A stretch of DNA of 5,807 bases from Natronohydrobacter sp. (GCA_007116445.1 SKIM01000180.1:1-5807), one strand, 5' to 3'. Shown: positions 1 through 5,506, numbered from the stretch's first letter. The notes: generated from the sequence alone by a model not told the origin. Made by a program: numbers and translations.

Positions 1-450
1 ATCCTGGCCAGGGCAACCGAGATCGGTTGCACCATCCATCTGCCGCAAGACATTGTTGTCGCCCGCGAATTTGCCGCGCATGCAGCGCATGACGTGGTCG
101 CCACCGATGCCTGCCCGACCGATGCCATGATCCTTGATGCAGGCCCGGCGACTGTCGCCGCCATTGACACAGTTTTCGCGGCTTGCCGGACGCTGGTCTG
201 GAATGGCCCGCTTGGCGCTTTTGAAATCGCTCCGTTTGACGCGGCGACCACAGCCGCGGCCCAACTGGCAGCACGCCTGACGCAAGAGGGCAAGCTGGTC
301 TCGGTTGCAGGCGGCGGCGACACTGTCGCAGCGCTGAACAAGGCGGGCGTGGGTGAGAGCTTCAGCTATATCTCGACGGCCGGGGGCGCATTTCTGGAAT
401 GGATGGAGGGCAAGACCCTGCCCGGCGTCGCAGTTCTGGAGCGGGAGTGA
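1..450 (+). CDS. pgk: Phosphoglycerate kinase, C-terminal part (5' end outside window)
   Basis: This is the C-terminal 149 residues of phosphoglycerate kinase, the cytoplasmic enzyme that makes ATP and 3-phosphoglycerate from 1,3-bisphosphoglycerate and ADP in glycolysis, and runs in reverse in gluconeogenesis and the Calvin cycle. The frame is open from the first base, so the start lies upstream. Counting from the first visible residue, the nucleotide-binding lobe is clear: WNGPLGAFE at 67-75, the glycine-rich GGGDTVAAL at 104-112, and STAGGAFLEW at 125-134. The C-terminal tail, with LPGVAVLE, is complete and ends in TGA. The family is usually about 390-400 residues, so a little over a third is present. 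Its stop codon sits beside the start of the next small gene, which suggests co-transcription. Nothing looks broken. Identification is secure. Confidence 0.97.
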   Translation: MLARATEIGCTIHLPQDIVVAREFAAHAAHDVVATDACPTDAMILDAGPATVAAIDTVFAACRTLVWNGPLGAFEIAPFDAATTAAAQLAARLTQEGKLVSVAGGGDTVAALNKAGVGESFSYISTAGGAFLEWMEGKTLPGVAVLERE

Positions 451-455
451 CCCTG

Positions 456-671
456 ATGGAGATCTTGATCTGGATCGGTGCCGCGATTTCCATGGCGGGC
501 GTTTTGGGCCTGGTCTGGTGTGTCGTTCATGTCATGAAACTGCGCAAGTCTGGGCTGGACGACGAAACAATGCGCAGCCGGATGCAACGCGCCGTGGTGA
601 TCAATTTCGCAGCGCTCGCAGTGTCGACCTTGGGATTGATGTTGGTGGTGCTGGGCATATTCCTCAGCTGA
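456..671 (+). CDS. Small two-helix membrane protein, function unknown (71 aa)
   Basis: I do not recognise a named family. From the ATG at 456 it encodes 71 residues with two hydrophobic segments, roughly residues 4-26 and 46-70. They are joined by a charged loop (KLRKSGLDDETMRSRMQR), so a small inner-membrane hairpin protein is likely. The positive charges in the loop predict a cytoplasmic loop with both termini periplasmic. A GGGAG at 443-447, overlapping the pgk stop, lies 8 bases before this ATG. An in-frame GTG at 447, overlapping the pgk TGA, is an alternative start adding three residues (MTL), with GGAG at 438-441 as its site. A still earlier in-frame ATG at 399 would lie deep inside pgk and is unlikely. 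The tight junction argues for translation coupled to pgk. It is probably a real gene because of its spacing, ribosome site and coherent membrane topology, but no function can be assigned. Confidence 0.78.
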   Translation: MEILIWIGAAISMAGVLGLVWCVVHVMKLRKSGLDDETMRSRMQRAVVINFAALAVSTLGLMLVVLGIFLS

Positions 672-769
672 CCATGAAAACAGCGCTGCTGGGGATTCCC
701 CTGACCTGAAATCTGTGCCATTCTGTGGTCAAGAACAGCCGGAAACCGGCAAGCAGAACAGGCAACACA

Positions 770-1066
770 ATGAAATCTTCGCGTCCGCCGATCGGTCCGC
801 TTTTCTATTTCGGCACAGCTGCTGTGCTTGGGCTGTATTTTACCTTTGCGGCTGTTCAGGGCGATTTCGGTTTGTTCAACCGGGTGCAGGTCGAAGCCGA
901 GGTCAATACGCTGCAGGCCATCCAGAAGCGCCACGCCGCAGAGCTGGCGCGGTTGGAAAACCGCACGCGGCGTTTGTCGGATGATTTTCTTGACCTCGAT
1001 CTGCTCGATGAGCGCGCACGCGATGTGCTGGGACTGGTGCGCCCAGACGAAATCGTCATCCGCTGA
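770..1066 (+). CDS. ftsB: Cell division protein FtsB / septum formation initiator family (98 aa)
   Basis: A short bitopic membrane protein of the FtsB/DivIC (septum formation initiator) family. In this family the protein joins FtsL and FtsQ in the divisome and helps switch on septal peptidoglycan synthesis. Visible features are a short basic cytoplasmic N-terminus (residues 1-8), one transmembrane segment at about 10-29, a heptad-like charged coiled coil at about 37-72 (EAEVNTLQAIQKRHAAELAR), and an acidic C-terminal motif DLDLLDERARDVLGLVRPDE at 75-94 typical of proteobacterial FtsB. The length matches the family's usual 90-110 residues. I chose ATG 770 because it starts just before the membrane helix, with a modest AGG at 760-762. 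An in-frame GTG at 725 would add a 15-residue basic leader and has no clear ribosome site. The gene lies 98 bases after the preceding small membrane gene on the same strand. In relatives I would expect pdhA after ftsB, but none follows here. Confidence 0.86.
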   Translation: MKSSRPPIGPLFYFGTAAVLGLYFTFAAVQGDFGLFNRVQVEAEVNTLQAIQKRHAAELARLENRTRRLSDDFLDLDLLDERARDVLGLVRPDEIVIR

Positions 1067-1299
1067 TCATCCGGGCGCGCCATTGCCACAATATCGCGCC
1101 ACGCAGCTGACATTGTTCAATATCTGCGCAACATGGCGGAAATCGACCAACCACAGGCGAAGTGATTTGACTTGCCGTCACGGATCAGGATACTGAATTC
1201 ACGCCTGTATCACCTAATGGTTGTAGCGCACTTGCCAAAAACCAGACCAAAAACCCAGATACTGTGCGGTGAATCAAAGTTCTGTCGCAAAGATGCGCC

Positions 1300-1305
1300 T
1301 ATAAT
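1300..1305 (+). promoter_or_regulatory. Candidate -10 box (TATAAT) for the 82-aa gene
   Basis: A perfect TATAAT stands out in an AT-rich patch (TATAATATAAATAT) 71 bases before the ATG at 1377. The expected transcription start would be near 1312. No good TTGACA-like -35 is visible at the usual 16-18 base distance (the sequence there is close to AAGTTC), so the promoter might need an activator or might be weak. The call rests on the -10 match and the position only. Confidence 0.35.
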
Positions 1306-1315
1306 ATAAATATCG

Positions 1316-1330
1316 GTCAGGCGGTCTGAC
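1316..1330. promoter_or_regulatory. Inverted repeat GTCAG-N5-CTGAC, possible operator or leader hairpin
   Basis: The arms GTCAG (1316-1320) and CTGAC (1326-1330) are perfect inverted repeats around a GCGGT loop. They begin about 10 bases downstream of the TATAAT, where a repressor could overlap the transcript start. As RNA it would form only a 5-bp hairpin. Its position is the reason to note it; short repeats of this size also arise by chance. Confidence 0.25.
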
Positions 1331-1376
1331 AGTACCGTGTCTCTGCCAAGAGATCACTTTCGGGAGGAGAAGAAAC

Positions 1377-1625
1377 ATGAACCCAATGACATTCTGGATG
1401 CAAAGCTCGCTGTTCTGGGTCCGCATCTTCAAGCAACAGCAAGATGCCTATCTGCGGATTCTTGGCCAATTCGCGGAAAAAATTCCGCATGAAACAGCTG
1501 AAGATCTGGCGCGCGAAGCGGAAGCGATGAAAGAAATCGCAACCCCGAAGCAGAAGCCCACGGCGACACAAACAGCCGGAGTCAAAAGCCCCGCGCCGCG
1601 CGTGGCAGAGCTCGCTTCTGCGTAA
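1377..1625 (+). CDS. Small helical protein of unknown function, phasin-like appearance (82 aa)
   Basis: I cannot assign a family with confidence. The first 53 residues look helical and amphipathic: an aromatic start (FWMQSSLFWVRIFKQQQDAY at 6-25), then RILGQFAEKIPHE and the charged AEDLAREAEAMKE. From about residue 57 the chain becomes a low-complexity tail rich in Pro, Ala, Lys and Thr (PKQKPTATQTAGVKSPAPR). A helical body with a basic Ala/Pro-rich tail recalls small phasin-like proteins that coat polyhydroxyalkanoate granules, but this is a resemblance in style, not an identified domain. It has no signal peptide and no true membrane helix. The start is well supported by GGGAGGAG at 1362-1369, seven bases before the ATG. 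A strong terminator follows the stop at 1694-1728. The gene seems to be expressed on its own, and the strong ribosome site suggests abundant protein. Confidence 0.78.
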   Translation: MNPMTFWMQSSLFWVRIFKQQQDAYLRILGQFAEKIPHETAEDLAREAEAMKEIATPKQKPTATQTAGVKSPAPRVAELASA

Positions 1626-1693
1626 GACCAGTTGCTGCCCCAAGGCGCAGGTGGCAGTCGCGAACCGCGTGAAAATACGCTGAATACAATGGG

Positions 1694-1728
1694 CCGGCGA
1701 CTGGTGCTTCGCATCAGCGCCGGTTTTT
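1694..1728 (+). terminator. Rho-independent terminator after the 82-aa gene
   Basis: Outer arms CCGGCG (1694-1699) and CGCCGG (1718-1723) pair perfectly. With A1700 bulged, the inner arms CTGGTGC and GCATCAG pair as well, with one G-T wobble, closing on a TTC loop. Five T follow directly at 1724-1728. This is a canonical intrinsic terminator for + strand transcription, 68 bases after the stop at 1625. The reverse direction lacks a T-run, so it is not clearly a terminator for the convergent DUF1289 gene. Confidence 0.92.
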
Positions 1729-1746
1729 CATTGCGCTCATCTCTTC

Positions 1747-1974
1747 CTAGACAGATTGGTCCATCCGCTTGAGCCGTGCTGCGCGGCCGCCACGGCGCTG
1801 GATCAGCTGGTCGGCGCGCGCAGGCAGTTGCGCCATCAGCTCGCGGCGCTCATCCGCCGCCATGCGCGACCAGCGCGTGATCTCATCTATGCTGCGCAAA
1901 CAGCCAGTACATAGCCGCGCCTCCGGATGGATGACGCAGATATTCACACAAGGGCTGTCGATCTTTTCTCGCAT
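1747..1974 (-). CDS. DUF1289 family small four-cysteine protein (75 aa)
   Basis: A 75-residue protein with the DUF1289 signature near its N-terminus: SPCVNIC at residues 7-13, then LCTGCLRSIDEITRW at 21-35. The four cysteines are at 9, 13, 22 and 25 (C-X3-C-X8-C-X2-C), a pattern able to hold zinc or an iron-sulphur cluster, although the family's biochemistry is not established. The following segment (MAADERRELMAQLPARADQL) is helical and resembles the usual family continuation, and the C-terminus is basic (QRRGGRAARLKR). Length is normal for the family. No strong ribosome site precedes the ATG at 1974; AGGA about 14 bases upstream is the best match. It lies on the same strand as ruvX but 213 bases downstream of it, with a palindromic repeat between, so it may have its own promoter. 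Function in the cell is unknown. Confidence 0.88.
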   Translation of the reverse strand: MREKIDSPCVNICVIHPEARLCTGCLRSIDEITRWSRMAADERRELMAQLPARADQLIQRRGGRAARLKRMDQSV

Positions 1975-2075
1975 CAGCGAATTGTCCGTCCTGAAGGATT
2001 TTGCGAAGCCTTACCGCGAAAACGCCCGACAGTCGCGCCAAAACCGTCACCCTGCCCTCTTTCTGCGCCACCAGA

Positions 2076-2121
2076 GCATGTTACGCAAAAGTGGATACCG
2101 GTTTCGCCTATGAAAACATGC
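2076..2121. repeat. Palindromic interspersed repeat, alphaproteobacterial type
   Basis: Outer arms GCATGTT (2076-2082) and AACATGC (2115-2121) are perfect 7-base inverted repeats. Inside them lies an imperfect inner hairpin containing GCAAAAGTGGATACCGG and TTTCGC. The core CAAAAGTGG...ACCGGTTT with flanking GCATGT/ACATGC arms matches, from memory, a palindromic element spread through intergenic regions of many alphaproteobacteria, comparable to the RIME-type elements of rhizobia. Only one copy is in this window. It lies between ruvX and the DUF1289 gene, where it could act as an RNA hairpin in a shared transcript. Confidence 0.72.
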
Positions 2122-2187
2122 GACCACAATGAGCTGGCGCAGAGGGTGTGCGAATTCGAATGCGCGCCCCCTGCTCTGGCGCAAATC

Positions 2188-2664
2188 TCAGCCGCGTTGC
2201 AGCACCGCGATACGGTCGAGCGCCCCTTGCAGGATCACACCGGCCGCAACATGGTCAATCACCTCGGCCCGCTTGCGCCGCGAGGTATCGGCCTCCAGAA
2301 GCGCGCGTTCTGCCGCAACGGTTGACAGACGCTCATCCCAGAAGGTGATCGGCAGATCCGTCAGCGCCGACAGATTGCGTGCAAAAGCCCGTGTCGACTG
2401 GCAACGCGGCCCTTCGGAGCCGTCCATATTCCGCGGCAGCCCAAGGATCAGCCCGCCGATGTCACGCGCTGCTGCGATTTCCAGCACTGCCCGCGCATCT
2501 GCGCCAAACTTGACCCGCCGGATCGTCTGCAAAGGCGACGCGACCGAGAGCATGCGATCAGAGACGGCAACACCAATCGTCTTGGTGCCCAGATCCAACC
2601 CGGCAATCGCGCGGCTGGCAGGCAGGATCGCGACAAATTCCGCGATCTCGTCAAAGACCGCCAT
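2188..2664 (-). CDS. ruvX: RuvX/YqgF family putative Holliday junction resolvase / pre-16S rRNA nuclease (158 aa)
   Basis: A RuvX (YqgF) protein with an RNase H-like fold. Family members are annotated as putative Holliday junction resolvases, and in E. coli YqgF is linked to 5' end maturation of 16S rRNA. The landmarks are present in order: GLDLGTKTIGVAVSD at residues 22-36 with the first catalytic aspartate at 24, LILGLPRNMDGSEG at 72-85, WDERLST at 109-115 with Glu 111, and IDHVAAGVILQ at 136-146 with Asp 137 as the likely third metal ligand. Length matches the usual 130-160 residues. The N-terminal extension of about 18 residues before the first strand is typical of alphaproteobacterial versions. 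The ATG shares one base with the ccmI stop (TGATG), so it is very probably in an operon with ccmI and translated by re-initiation; only a weak AGGG precedes it. No key residue is missing. Confidence 0.95.
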   Translation of the reverse strand: MAVFDEIAEFVAILPASRAIAGLDLGTKTIGVAVSDRMLSVASPLQTIRRVKFGADARAVLEIAAARDIGGLILGLPRNMDGSEGPRCQSTRAFARNLSALTDLPITFWDERLSTVAAERALLEADTSRRKRAEVIDHVAAGVILQGALDRIAVLQRG

Positions 2665-3938
2665 CAGGGCGCTGTGCCCTGCAGACCGGCCTCTGCTGCG
2701 GCGGCATTGATCAGGGCCAGATCCTCGGCCCGCGCGGCAAAAACCGTGCGCGCTTCCTGAAGAATGTCAAAGGCCTGATCATCGCGCCCCAACACCCCCA
2801 GCGCGCGGATCAGCTGCGCCCATTCCGCCGCCGAGCCCCCATCATTGGCGAGCCGCGCCATCAGACCACCGACCATGCCTTCGATCATCTCGGCCTGCTC
2901 TTCTGCACTCATGTCTTCTGCCGCCTCGATCTGCTCAAGGCTCGGCGCCGGCATTTCTGCACCGGCAGGGGCCGGACGCGGCGGCAAGGTATAGCGCGGC
3001 TCGCCCGAAATGTGCGCGAGTTCAGGAAGTGCCGCGCGGATTTCCGGCATCCAGGGATCGTCCCCGGCACTCAGATCATGCAGCCGCCGCCAAATGCGGA
3101 ACGTCATGTCCGGCCGCCCGGTCTGCGCATACATCCGCCCGGAATAATAAAGCGCAATCAGGTTTTGCGAATCGCGGCGCAGGATCTGTTCGATGATCGC
3201 CTCCGCCTCGGGCGAGACAAAGCCCCCGGTCGCGATCACCATCAGATCCAGCAGATAGGCGTAATCGGCGACATCAGCATCCGTCTCGCCGCGCAATTCG
3301 ATGACGCGGATCTGCGCCTCGATCGCGGCGCGGTAATTGCCCAACCGTGCTTCATTCTGCGCCAGCAACACATGGCCGGTCACATCCAATGGGCGGTCCT
3401 GCAAGGCCGCGCGCAACTGCGCGACCATACCCTCCAGCTCCTCACGGCCCTGAAAGCCCTCGGGCTCCGGGAAGGCCGCGGCAAACTGCGCCTCCAGTTC
3501 GGCCTGTCTGGGGCGATTGGCGCGCGCTTCAGCCGCATCCGCATGGCGCTGAACCAGCGGCATGTCAGGATAGCCCGGCGCTCCGAAATTCAGATAGATG
3601 GCGCCCCCGCCCAGCACCGCGACAACAACCGTGCCGATTGCAACCCAGCGCATCGCCGCAGGCGCGGGCCCACCGACCCGCCGCGCCCCGATATCGCGGT
3701 CCAGATCAAGGATCCGGCGCGAGATTTCCAGCTTGATGCGCTCGGCTTCCTCAGCGCCCAACGTGCCACGGGCCAGATCGCGCTCCACTTCGGCCAACTG
3801 GTCGCGATAAACTTTCATCGCGCGCTCGGTGCCATCGGCCGCACTCACTTGCCCAGCCCGGAACAGTGCACGCAGCATGTAAGCCGCCACAATCGAAGCG
3901 ATCAGAAAAAAACCGCCAATTTCCCACCATTCAGCCAT
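2664..3938 (-). CDS. ccmI: Cytochrome c-type biogenesis protein CcmI (CycH-like, 424 aa)
   Basis: CcmI is an inner-membrane component of the System I cytochrome c maturation machinery. It holds apocytochrome c in the periplasm and hands it to the CcmF/CcmH haem ligation complex. The family layout is visible: a first membrane helix at residues 7-25, a cytoplasmic charged segment with the characteristic VYRDQLAEVERDLARGTL (43-60) and a run ending ISRRILDLD (72-80), a second membrane helix at about 97-117, and then a long periplasmic domain with TPR-like helical repeats at about 165-290 (for example RPLDVTGHVLLAQNEARLGN and LIALYYSGRMYAQTGR). The C-terminal part continues as helical segments after a Pro-rich linker (TLPPRPAPAGAEMPAPS). 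Length is normal for alphaproteobacteria. The start is fixed by GGAGG on the minus strand at 3943-3947, four bases before the ATG. It leads an operon with ruvX and is transcribed divergently from soxB. Other ccm genes are not in the window. Confidence 0.94.
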   Translation of the reverse strand: MAEWWEIGGFFLIASIVAAYMLRALFRAGQVSAADGTERAMKVYRDQLAEVERDLARGTLGAEEAERIKLEISRRILDLDRDIGARRVGGPAPAAMRWVAIGTVVVAVLGGGAIYLNFGAPGYPDMPLVQRHADAAEARANRPRQAELEAQFAAAFPEPEGFQGREELEGMVAQLRAALQDRPLDVTGHVLLAQNEARLGNYRAAIEAQIRVIELRGETDADVADYAYLLDLMVIATGGFVSPEAEAIIEQILRRDSQNLIALYYSGRMYAQTGRPDMTFRIWRRLHDLSAGDDPWMPEIRAALPELAHISGEPRYTLPPRPAPAGAEMPAPSLEQIEAAEDMSAEEQAEMIEGMVGGLMARLANDGGSAAEWAQLIRALGVLGRDDQAFDILQEARTVFAARAEDLALINAAAAEAGLQGTAP

Positions 3939-3982
3939 GATACCTCCAAGATTGGGTTCGTTCTATCGCTCTTTCCCCCCGC

Positions 3983-4010
3983 AAAAAAGCGCAAAACCAG
4001 TGCTGCGCCT
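3983..4010 (-). terminator. Terminator-like hairpin plus T6 in the ccmI leader (possible attenuator)
   Basis: Read on the minus strand, arms AGGCGCA and TGCGCTT can pair over seven positions, including one G-T wobble. The loop is about ten bases, and six T follow directly, partly overlapping the second arm. This resembles a small intrinsic terminator pointing towards ccmI, about 45 bases before its start codon. It could attenuate ccmI or block antisense transcription coming from the soxB side. The stem is short, so it may be weak or fortuitous. Confidence 0.4.
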
Positions 4011-4033
4011 CACAATCATGCAAGACGCGACGC

Positions 4034-4044
4034 CCTGTCACAGG
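4034..4044. promoter_or_regulatory. Perfect 11-base palindrome CCTGT-C-ACAGG, candidate operator
   Basis: The palindrome is centred at 4039 in the divergent ccmI/soxB control region and overlaps the weak candidate -35 for ccmI. A related TTGTGAC occurs at 4072-4078. Position makes a binding site plausible, but no known regulator motif is recognised. Confidence 0.22.
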
Positions 4045-4152
4045 CCAGCCGCATTTCGGTTTTCGGCTTCATTGTGACGCTTCTGGATAACCTGCCGCAG
4101 CCGGGTTGCGCCAGTAAGCAGTCATCTGCCTCGAGCAAAGGAGCGCCCCCTC

Positions 4153-5400
4153 ATGCGCCGCTATTCCGCCTTCGCCATCGCCCGCGAGGCCTTTCGTCAG
4201 CACAAAGGCTGGTCCGAGGCCTGGTCCAGTCCCGAGCCGCGCGATCACTATGACGTGGTGATCGTGGGTGCTGGCGGGCACGGGCTTGCAACCGCCTATT
4301 ATCTCGGCAAGCGCTTCGGGATCACCAATGTCGCCGTGATCGAGAAAGGCTGGCTTGGCGGCGGAAATACCGGGCGCAACACCACCATCATCCGCTCGAA
4401 CTATCTGCAAGATCCATCTGCAGCGCTCTATGAAAAATCCCGCGCGCTCTTCGAGACCCTCAGCCAGGAGTTGAATTACAACATCATGTTCTCGCCGCGC
4501 GGCGTGATGATGCTGGCGCAGACCGAACATGAAAAACGCGGCTATCTGCGCACCGAACGCGCGAATGCGCTGCAAGCTGTGCAGACGCGGTTCATTTCGC
4601 CCTCTGAAGTGCGCCGCCTTGTGCCGATCATCAATATCCATGGCCCGCGCTACCCGGTTCTGGGCGCGCTCTGGCAGGAACGCGGCGGCACAGCCCGCCA
4701 TGACGCGGTGGCCTGGGGCTTTGCGCGCGCCTGCTCGGCGATGGGCATGCATGTGATCGAACAATGCGCCGTCACGGGCGTCGAGTCCGCGAATGGCGCT
4801 GTCACCGCCGTCAACACCACCAAGGGACGCATCGGCTGCACCAAGCTGGGCATCGTCGTTGCCGGCCATTCCGGCGCACTGGCTGATATGGCGGGCTTCC
4901 GGCTGCCAGTGGAATCGGTCGCGCTTCAGGCGCTGGTCTCCGAGCCGATCAAGCCCTGCATGGATGTGGTGGTGATGGCCAATACGGTGCACGGGTATAT
5001 GTCGCAATCCGACAAGGGCGAAATGGTCATCGGCGGCGGCGCGGACCAGTTCAACAACTACACCCAGCGCGGCTCATGGCATCATATCGAGGAAACCGTC
5101 CGCGCGCTCGTCGAGACTTTCCCGATGATTTCGCGGCTCAAGATGCTGCGCCAATGGGGGGGCATCGTGGACATGACCGGCGACCGCTCGCCGATCATCT
5201 CGAAAACCCCACTCGGCAATTGCTTCATCAATTGCGGCTGGGGCACAGGCGGGTTCAAGGCCACGCCAGGATCTGGCTGGGCCATGGCGGAACTCGTCGC
5301 GCGCGGCGAACCCGGCCCTCTGGCTGAAGCCTTTTCCATGACCCGGTTCCGCGAAGGCCGCTTCATCGACGAAAGCGTTGCGGCGGGTGTGGCCCATTGA
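4153..5400 (+). CDS. soxB: Sarcosine oxidase beta subunit family, heterotetrameric type (415 aa)
   Basis: A flavoprotein matching the beta subunit of heterotetrameric sarcosine oxidase, which oxidises N-methylglycine to glycine with oxygen and tetrahydrofolate, giving hydrogen peroxide and methylene-tetrahydrofolate in the cytoplasm. The N-terminal Rossmann segment YDVVIVGAGGHGLATAYYL (33-51) carries the dinucleotide motif, and Glu 64 in VIEKGWLGGGNTGRN is the expected ribose-binding acid. The family motif GRNTTIIRSNYL is at 74-85. In GGTARHDAVAWGFARAC, His 183 corresponds by context to the histidine that bears covalent FMN in characterised enzymes. The C-terminal FAD segment includes GWGTGGFKATPGSGWAMAE (362-380). 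Length matches the family (about 405-417). The ATG follows AAAGGAG at 4137-4143. The complete enzyme also needs SoxD, SoxA and SoxG, whose genes usually follow soxB; none does so here. It may therefore be a separate paralogue or have partners elsewhere, and the substrate is not certain. Confidence 0.92.
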   Translation: MRRYSAFAIAREAFRQHKGWSEAWSSPEPRDHYDVVIVGAGGHGLATAYYLGKRFGITNVAVIEKGWLGGGNTGRNTTIIRSNYLQDPSAALYEKSRALFETLSQELNYNIMFSPRGVMMLAQTEHEKRGYLRTERANALQAVQTRFISPSEVRRLVPIINIHGPRYPVLGALWQERGGTARHDAVAWGFARACSAMGMHVIEQCAVTGVESANGAVTAVNTTKGRIGCTKLGIVVAGHSGALADMAGFRLPVESVALQALVSEPIKPCMDVVVMANTVHGYMSQSDKGEMVIGGGADQFNNYTQRGSWHHIEETVRALVETFPMISRLKMLRQWGGIVDMTGDRSPIISKTPLGNCFINCGWGTGGFKATPGSGWAMAELVARGEPGPLAEAFSMTRFREGRFIDESVAAGVAH

Positions 5401-5472
5401 GCCGCTTCATGACACAGCAGCAGATATTTTATGCAGGACGGGGCGTTGAGCTGATGACATTGCAACGCGACC

Positions 5473-5494
5473 ACATACATTGCGGATGTTATGT
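5473..5494. promoter_or_regulatory. AT-rich imperfect inverted repeat before the 61-aa gene
   Basis: ACATACAT (5473-5480) pairs with ATGTTATGT (5486-5494) with one bulged T, around a TGCGG loop, ending three bases before the GGAGG ribosome site at 5498-5502. A direct repeat ACATTGC occurs at 5457-5463 and 5477-5483, 20 bases apart. Either could be a binding site or a leader hairpin affecting translation. No known family is recognised. Confidence 0.3.
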
Positions 5495-5506
5495 AACGGA
5501 GGCATC

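Larger units (their letters stand above)
1067..1376. other. Intergenic region upstream of the 82-aa gene
   Basis: This 310-base stretch is visibly AT-richer than the flanking genes. I see no convincing open frame with a ribosome site, no tRNA-like cloverleaf, and no terminator with a T-run after ftsB. The distal end holds a TATAAT at 1300-1305, an inverted repeat at 1316-1330 and the ribosome site GGGAGGAG at 1362-1369. A second, weaker promoter-like pair is TTGACT (1167-1172) with ATACTG 17 bases downstream. The region therefore probably serves as the promoter and 5' leader of the next gene. Confidence 0.6.
3939..4152. promoter_or_regulatory. Divergent ccmI/soxB control region
   Basis: These 214 bases must hold the promoters of both genes. 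For soxB the ribosome site AAAGGAG (4137-4143) is clear, but no convincing -35/-10 pair is visible. For ccmI the ribosome site is GGAGG at 3943-3947. A weak minus-strand promoter candidate is GTGACA (4036-4041) with CATGAT (4015-4020), whose spacing of 15 is short. If that promoter is used, the ccmI leader would include the hairpin and T-run at 3983-4010. Confidence 0.4.

Noticed and set aside
691..701. GGGG-ATT-CCCC inverted repeat after the 71-aa gene
   Set aside because: A 4-bp stem with no T-run; common by chance in this composition.
738..750. Small hairpin GCCGG-AAA-CCGGC before ftsB
   Set aside because: The 5-bp stem has no T-run and sits within a likely co-transcribed gap. It is too short to call a terminator.
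1883..2071. A 62-codon minus-strand open frame overlapping the DUF1289 gene
   Set aside because: It is a shifted frame of the DUF1289 coding sequence and its upstream region. The four-cysteine signature is in the other frame.
2129..2710. A 193-codon + strand open frame opposite ruvX
   Set aside because: RuvX on the other strand has all of its catalytic motifs. The antisense product is Arg/Ser/Ala-rich without motifs.
3012..4253. A 413-codon open frame on the + strand running antisense to ccmI and into the start of soxB
   Set aside because: It lies opposite an unmistakable ccmI, its translation is low-complexity and rich in Arg, Pro, His and Gln, it has no family motif, and it would conflict with both ccmI and soxB. 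It is explained by GC-rich codon bias on the opposite strand.
4069..5007. A 312-codon open frame on the - strand antisense to soxB
   Set aside because: It mirrors the soxB reading frame, its His/Arg/Ala-rich translation is typical of antisense to GC-rich genes, and it has no recognisable domain or ribosome site.
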